A DNA stretch of 42,424 bases from Candidatus Saccharibacteria bacterium UBA2112 (GTDB lineage Bacteria > Patescibacteriota > Saccharimonadia > Saccharimonadales > Saccharimonadaceae): positions 15,448-57,871 of the forward strand of contig DCYK01000006.1 in assembly GCA_002331045.1 (NCBI GenBank), given 5' to 3'. The notes beneath the pieces were generated by a model, which was not told where the DNA came from, searched no databases, and saw nothing but the letters and a program-made list of their open reading frames with translations. Positions 39,214-42,424 of the stretch are shown piece by piece. Numbering within the stretch: the stretch's first letter is position 1; every line of letters begins with the position of its first letter. The position numbers and the translations under genes are program-made.

Positions 39214-39735
39214 ATGCAACACGTAACTACCACCTCAAAATGCATGTCTGTCACAAAAATCTGTGAAGTTATTGTGTCAGTAATCGGCGAGTACATCGAT
39301 CGTGATCCAGCGACAGTGGAGCAAAAAGCACTCATCGAGAAAGATCTTGGTGTTGATGCTTTTTTGAAAGCCGAAATATTTTCAGAACTCGAAAATCGTC
39401 TAGAGGTCAACCTAGATGAAGCGGCGTTCCATACTTCCACTACACCGATCAAGTTAGCTCATGCCATTTTTGACGCATTGCGTCGAGAAGATCGAGAGGA
39501 TGCATTACGGATCTTTCGAGAGGGCTACCGTGAAGCGTGTCAGCTTCCGGTCGCAAACATTACACTTGGCAAATCACTCTACTTCGATCTTGGCCTTGAC
39601 AGCATTTCAATGATGGAAATTGCCGAGGCTATAGAGGAGAGATATTGCCTTTCTATCGATATACAAGAGTTTTGTCGACGAGAGAAGGTTGATAGTGTTG
39701 TGAACTATCTGAAACAGCTGATCAAGAATGCGTGA
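39214..39735 (+). CDS. Tandem acyl-carrier-like protein with one degenerate domain
   Basis: 173 aa. Two ACP-like helical domains lie in tandem. Domain 1 (~15-90) reads KDLGVDAFLKAEIF, with A49 where the carrier serine should be, so it cannot take phosphopantetheine. Domain 2 (~105-171) reads FDLGLDSISMMEIAEAIEERY with an intact serine, S130. The first may be a docking or structural module for the second. AAGG lies 6 bases before ATG 39214; the promoter upstream (TATAGT near 39179) is weak. It lies 105 bases after acp1 in the same direction. No partner enzyme (acyltransferase, ketosynthase, PPTase) is visible in the window. Confidence 0.8.
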   Translation: MQHVTTTSKCMSVTKICEVIVSVIGEYIDRDPATVEQKALIEKDLGVDAFLKAEIFSELENRLEVNLDEAAFHTSTTPIKLAHAIFDALRREDREDALRIFREGYREACQLPVANITLGKSLYFDLGLDSISMMEIAEAIEERYCLSIDIQEFCRREKVDSVVNYLKQLIKNA

Positions 39736-39742
39736 ACTACCC

Positions 39743-39785
39743 GCGTCCATCCACGGCAATGCATTCGGCCACCGTGGCTGGGCGC
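39743..39785 (+). terminator. Long hairpin after acp2
   Basis: 14-base arms 39743-39756 and 39772-39785 pair at all positions if two wobbles are allowed. No clear T-run follows, so it may be a stability hairpin rather than a terminator. Confidence 0.45.
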
Positions 39786-39830
39786 ATTGTCATTTCATAG
39801 GGCAATGGAGGATTTATTACTTCATATCAA

Positions 39831-39854
39831 AATGAGCCGTCGAAACGGCTCATT
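39831..39854. terminator. Bidirectional terminator between acp2 and tuf
   Basis: AATGAGCCGT/ACGGCTCATT 10-base stem with a 4-base loop, with T-runs on both strands. It ends tuf on the minus strand and acp2 on the plus strand. Confidence 0.85.
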
Positions 39855-39874
39855 TTTGTAGGTAACAGTGATTA

Positions 39875-41059
39875 CTATTTTGTAATCTTTGTCACGACAC
39901 CTGCACCAACGGTGCGGCCACCTTCGCGGATGGCAAAACGAAGACCGTCTTCCATTGCGATTGGAGCAAGAAGCTTTGCCTTAAACGTAACAGTGTCACC
40001 AGGCATCACCATCTCTTTGTCAGCTGGCAGCTCAACTTCACCCGTAACATCGGTTGTACGGAAGTAGAATTGCGGCTTGTAACCCTTGCTGAATGGTGTG
40101 TGGCGTCCACCTTCTTCCTTTTTCAGAACGTAGACTTCAGCTTCAAACTCTGTATGAGGAGTAATCGAACCTGGCTTTGCAACCACTTGACCACGCTCGA
40201 TTTGTTCGCGCTCGATACCACGAAGCAAGAGGCCTGCGTTGTCGCCAGCCTGACCTTGGTCAAGGTTCTTTTTGAAGGCTTCAATACCAGTCACGACAGA
40301 CTTTTGCGTATCTTTCACACCAACAATTTCGACTTCGTCGTTTAGCTTGACAATACCTTGTTCGATACGGCCAGTCGCAACAGTACCACGACCCTTGATC
40401 GAGAATACGTCCTCAACAGGCATCAGGAATGGCTTGTCGAGATCACGTTGTGGCTCTTCGATATAGTCGTCGAGAGCTTTAACAAGTTCCATGATGGCAT
40501 CTTCAGAAGCAGCATCGCCTTCAAGCGCCTTTGTTGCAGAACCCTTGATGATTGGTGCGTTGTCACCGTCATAACCGTTCTTTGTCAGGAGTTCACGAAC
40601 ATCCATTTCAACCAATTCGACGAGTTCTTCGTCAGCGAGGTCCATCTTGTTGAGGAAGACAACAATCTTTGGAACGTTCACCTGGTGGGCAAGCAGGACG
40701 TGCTCGCGAGTTTGTGGTAGTGGACCATCATTTGCGGCCACCACGAGGATTGCACCGTCGATCTGTGCAGCACCAGTGATCATGTTCTTGACATAGTCGG
40801 CGTGACCAGGCATGTCAACGTGAGCGTAGTGACGCTTCTCTGACTCATACTCCTGGTGAGATGATGCGATGGTAATACCACGTGCTTTTTCTTCTGGTGC
40901 GTTGTCGATATCTTCGTAGTTACGAGGTTTGTTGACATCGCTCGGCAGTTTCTTGCTCAAGACGTGAGTGATTGCTGCCGTTAGTGTTGTTTTACCGTGG
41001 TCAACGTGACCCATGGTACCAACGTTGACGTGCGGCTTGCTTCGATCGAAATCTGCCAT
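39875..41059 (-). CDS. tuf: Elongation factor Tu
   Basis: 394 aa. GTPase motifs GHVDHGKTTLT (17-27), DMPGHADY (82-89; most EF-Tu have DCPGH) and NKMDL are present, followed by beta-barrel domains 2 and 3 (KPFLMPVEDVFSIKGRGTVATGRIEQG). It brings aminoacyl-tRNA to the ribosome. Single gene with its own promoter and terminator; AAGGAG about 10 bases before the ATG. Confidence 0.98.
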   Translation of the reverse strand: MADFDRSKPHVNVGTMGHVDHGKTTLTAAITHVLSKKLPSDVNKPRNYEDIDNAPEEKARGITIASSHQEYESEKRHYAHVDMPGHADYVKNMITGAAQIDGAILVVAANDGPLPQTREHVLLAHQVNVPKIVVFLNKMDLADEELVELVEMDVRELLTKNGYDGDNAPIIKGSATKALEGDAASEDAIMELVKALDDYIEEPQRDLDKPFLMPVEDVFSIKGRGTVATGRIEQGIVKLNDEVEIVGVKDTQKSVVTGIEAFKKNLDQGQAGDNAGLLLRGIEREQIERGQVVAKPGSITPHTEFEAEVYVLKKEEGGRHTPFSKGYKPQFYFRTTDVTGEVELPADKEMVMPGDTVTFKAKLLAPIAMEDGLRFAIREGGRTVGAGVVTKITK

Positions 41060-41132
41060 TTGAGATTTTTCTCCTTAATTAATTACGTTTTTCGCGCGCA
41101 ATCTAAATATAGACTTTGCGACGTATGTAGTT

Positions 41133-41161
41133 ATTGTAGCGTGTTTCTTCCCTTTAGTAAA
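41133..41161 (-). promoter_or_regulatory. Promoter of tuf
   Basis: TTTACT (41161-41156), 17 bases, TACAAT (41138-41133). Leader about 65 bases. Divergent from the nrdH-like promoter, with 9 bases between the -35 boxes. Confidence 0.7.
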
Positions 41162-41170
41162 GAGGCAGTA

Positions 41171-41199
41171 TTTACAGGATCACTTGGTGCTGCTAGAAT
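41171..41199 (+). promoter_or_regulatory. Promoter of the nrdH-like gene
   Basis: TTTACA, 17 bases, TAGAAT. Leader about 38 bases with AAGGA 5 bases before ATG 41244. Confidence 0.75.
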
Positions 41200-41243
41200 C
41201 CTGTGCAAGGAAGTCCACTCAACAACTCGAAAGAAGGAAAACC

Positions 41244-41573
41244 ATGGATACCATTGATGAGACTCCTCGCACCTCGCCCCATCCCGTCATCTGGATCTAT
41301 ACCAAACCTGCCTGCATCCAAGTGAACGGCACCTACAAGGCGCTCAATAAGTGGGGGTTGCCCTATAACCGCATTGACATGTCAATCAATAAAGATGCTC
41401 GAGACTTTACGATGACACTTGGTTACTTGCAGGCACCTGTGGTGTATGTTACCTGGGTAAGTCCTCCCCATCTCTGCGCAGTAGATGCTGAAATCGAGCA
41501 CTGGTCGGGTTTTCGGCCAGATCGTGTAACGGCGATCGCCAATAAGGCTGGCTTGATTCCATTAACTGCGTAG
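41244..41573 (+). CDS. nrdH: NrdH-like glutaredoxin with altered active site
   Basis: 109 aa. WIYTKPACIQVNGTYKALNKWGLPYNRIDM, TLGYLQAPVVYVT and EHWSGFRPDRV match NrdH redoxins, which feed electrons to class I ribonucleotide reductase. The usual CxxC (often CVQC) reads C24-I-Q-V27, so the second cysteine is missing. A further cysteine, C78, lies in an insert before the HWSGF motif. It could work as a monothiol redoxin or use C78, or may have a new role. A longer in-frame start at 41184 would overlap the promoter. No nrd genes are in the window. Confidence 0.85.
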   Translation: MDTIDETPRTSPHPVIWIYTKPACIQVNGTYKALNKWGLPYNRIDMSINKDARDFTMTLGYLQAPVVYVTWVSPPHLCAVDAEIEHWSGFRPDRVTAIANKAGLIPLTA

Positions 41574-41631
41574 GCTTACGCATCAGCGACAACACCGCGC
41601 ACTAGCCACATTCCTTAAGGAACGGGGGCAA

Positions 41632-41663
41632 AAGCCATCGTCGGAGACCCCCGGCGGTGGCTT
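41632..41663. terminator. Terminator shared by nrdH-like gene and fusA
   Basis: AAGCCATCG/CGGTGGCTT stem with a wobble pair and a GC-rich loop. T-rich tails lie on both sides (CATTTTTT on the plus strand, TTTTGCC on the minus strand). A GGGGG/CCCCC pairing across the same region is an alternative fold. Confidence 0.65.
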
Positions 41664-41682
41664 GCTTCATTTTTTGGCTTTT

Positions 41683-42424
41683 TTATTTTTTCCGTTTCTC
41701 GATGATTTCCTGTGCAACGTTTGGCGGTACTTCTTCGTACTGGGCCAGTTCCATAGTAGATGCCGCACGGCCTTGAGACATTGAACGAACATCGTTTGTA
41801 TAACCAAACATGCTTGCGAGTGGTACAAAAGCTTTGACAAGTTTTGCGCCGCCTTGCAAATCTTCCATTGCTTCAATACGGCCTCGGCGGCTATTGAGGT
41901 CGCCGATCACATCACCCATGAACTCTTCGGGAGTCGTCACCTCGACGCGCATCACAGGTTCGAGAAGAACTGGCTTTGCCTTTGGAATACCCTCTTTGAC
42001 AGCCAGCACGCCGGCTAGGTTGAAAGCAAGTTCGGACGAGTCAACATCGTGATAGCTACCATCGTAGAGCGTTGCCTTGACACCGATCATTGGATATCCT
42101 GCGATCACGCCTCCAGCCAATGTATCTTTAATACCTTTTTCGACGGCTGGACGATATTCTTGTGGCACCACACCACCTTTAATTTCGTCACCCCATTCGA
42201 AGCCTTCACCAGATTCCGTCGGTTCAAATCGTACCCAGACATCACCATACTGCCCGCGTCCACCAGATTGCTTGGCGTGTTTCCCTTGCGCTTGAGCTGT
42301 CCCACGGATTGTTTCGCGATAGGCAACTTGCGGCTCGCCGATGTTTGCTTCGACGTTAAATTCACGCTTCATGCGATCAATCAGGATATCAAGGTGAAGC
42401 TCACCCATGCCAGACATGATCGTC
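41683..42424 (-). CDS. fusA: Elongation factor G, C-terminal part (partial)
   Basis: The reading frame is open to the window's right edge; about 247 residues are visible. MSGMGELHLDILIDRMKREFNVEANIGEPQVAYRETI, then domain IV (GGRGQYGDVWVRFEP, VDSSELAFNLAG) and domain V (LLEPVMRVEVTTPEEFMGDVIGDLNSRRGRI, MFGYTNDVRSMSQGRAASTM) identify EF-G. It drives ribosomal translocation. The GTPase domain lies beyond the window. Confidence 0.98.
   Translation of the reverse strand, partial: TIMSGMGELHLDILIDRMKREFNVEANIGEPQVAYRETIRGTAQAQGKHAKQSGGRGQYGDVWVRFEPTESGEGFEWGDEIKGGVVPQEYRPAVEKGIKDTLAGGVIAGYPMIGVKATLYDGSYHDVDSSELAFNLAGVLAVKEGIPKAKPVLLEPVMRVEVTTPEEFMGDVIGDLNSRRGRIEAMEDLQGGAKLVKAFVPLASMFGYTNDVRSMSQGRAASTMELAQYEEVPPNVAQEIIEKRKK

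Noticed and set aside
1..42424. UGA recoded as glycine (as in SR1/Gracilibacteria)
   Set aside because: UGA ends several genes at the expected lengths (rplF, acp2, the 139-aa gene) and does not occur inside conserved proteins, so the standard bacterial code applies.
1..42424. CRISPR array, insertion sequence or prophage
   Set aside because: No regularly spaced repeats, transposase, integrase or phage structural gene were seen. The only repeats are tRNA relics and hairpins.

Overview
The window looks like a Candidate Phyla Radiation bacterium, most likely a Saccharibacterium (TM7). That placement is my inference from gene content, not a database result. Pointers: the spc operon runs rpsE directly into rplO with no rpmD (L30); L36, L33, S14 and S4 lack zinc-binding cysteines; rplK is not followed by rplA; intergenic gaps are short; UGA is a normal stop (it ends rplF and acp2, for example). 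Nearly all translation genes lie on the minus strand.

Region 1 (1-7.4 kb): end of an FAD-linked oxidase, an unknown gene, a Na+/H+ antiporter, an unknown membrane protein, then secE-nusG-unknown-rplK behind a near-consensus promoter, and a family 2 glycosyltransferase. Region 2 (7.4-16.3 kb): a YgjP-type metalloprotein, a P-loop kinase, two tandem paralogous sensor histidine kinases, tRNA-Trp, an MscS channel, a CcdA/thioredoxin pair, rpmG (L33), tRNA-Thr(GGT), tRNA-Tyr, tRNA-Thr(TGT) and a TPR protein. Read on the minus strand, this keeps the ancient order tRNA-Thr/Tyr/Thr, rpmG, tRNA-Trp, secE, nusG, rplK, opened up by accessory genes. Region 3 (16.3-20.4 kb): trpS-rluA-holB, a small unknown gene behind an attenuator-like leader, and an alpha/beta hydrolase.

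Region 4 (20.4-42.4 kb): the alpha, spc, S10 and str ribosomal clusters. infA-rpmJ-rpsM-rpsK-rpsD-rpoA-rplQ-rplM-rpsI and rplC-through-rplO are compact operons; secY, rpsJ, tuf and fusA are separate units. Every gap between successive minus-strand units from fusA to secY holds a plus-strand gene: nrdH-like (fusA/tuf), two acyl carrier proteins (tuf/rpsJ), a VanY-type carboxypeptidase (rpsJ/rplC) and an unknown protein (rplO/secY). A sortase and another unknown gene lie between secY and infA.

Three observations stand out. First, many non-ribosomal genes have a -10 hexamer only 6-10 bases before the start codon and no Shine-Dalgarno, suggesting leaderless or near-leaderless transcription, while ribosomal genes have normal Shine-Dalgarno sites. 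Second, the inserted genes share one layout (divergent promoter on one side, shared terminator on the other) and encode odd functions for a reduced cell: ACPs, one with a dead and a live domain, and a redoxin missing its second cysteine. Third, the tRNA-Thr and tRNA-Trp genes are flanked by decayed or inverted tRNA fragments, and a leader near trpS has mutually exclusive hairpins overlapping a 28-codon ORF.
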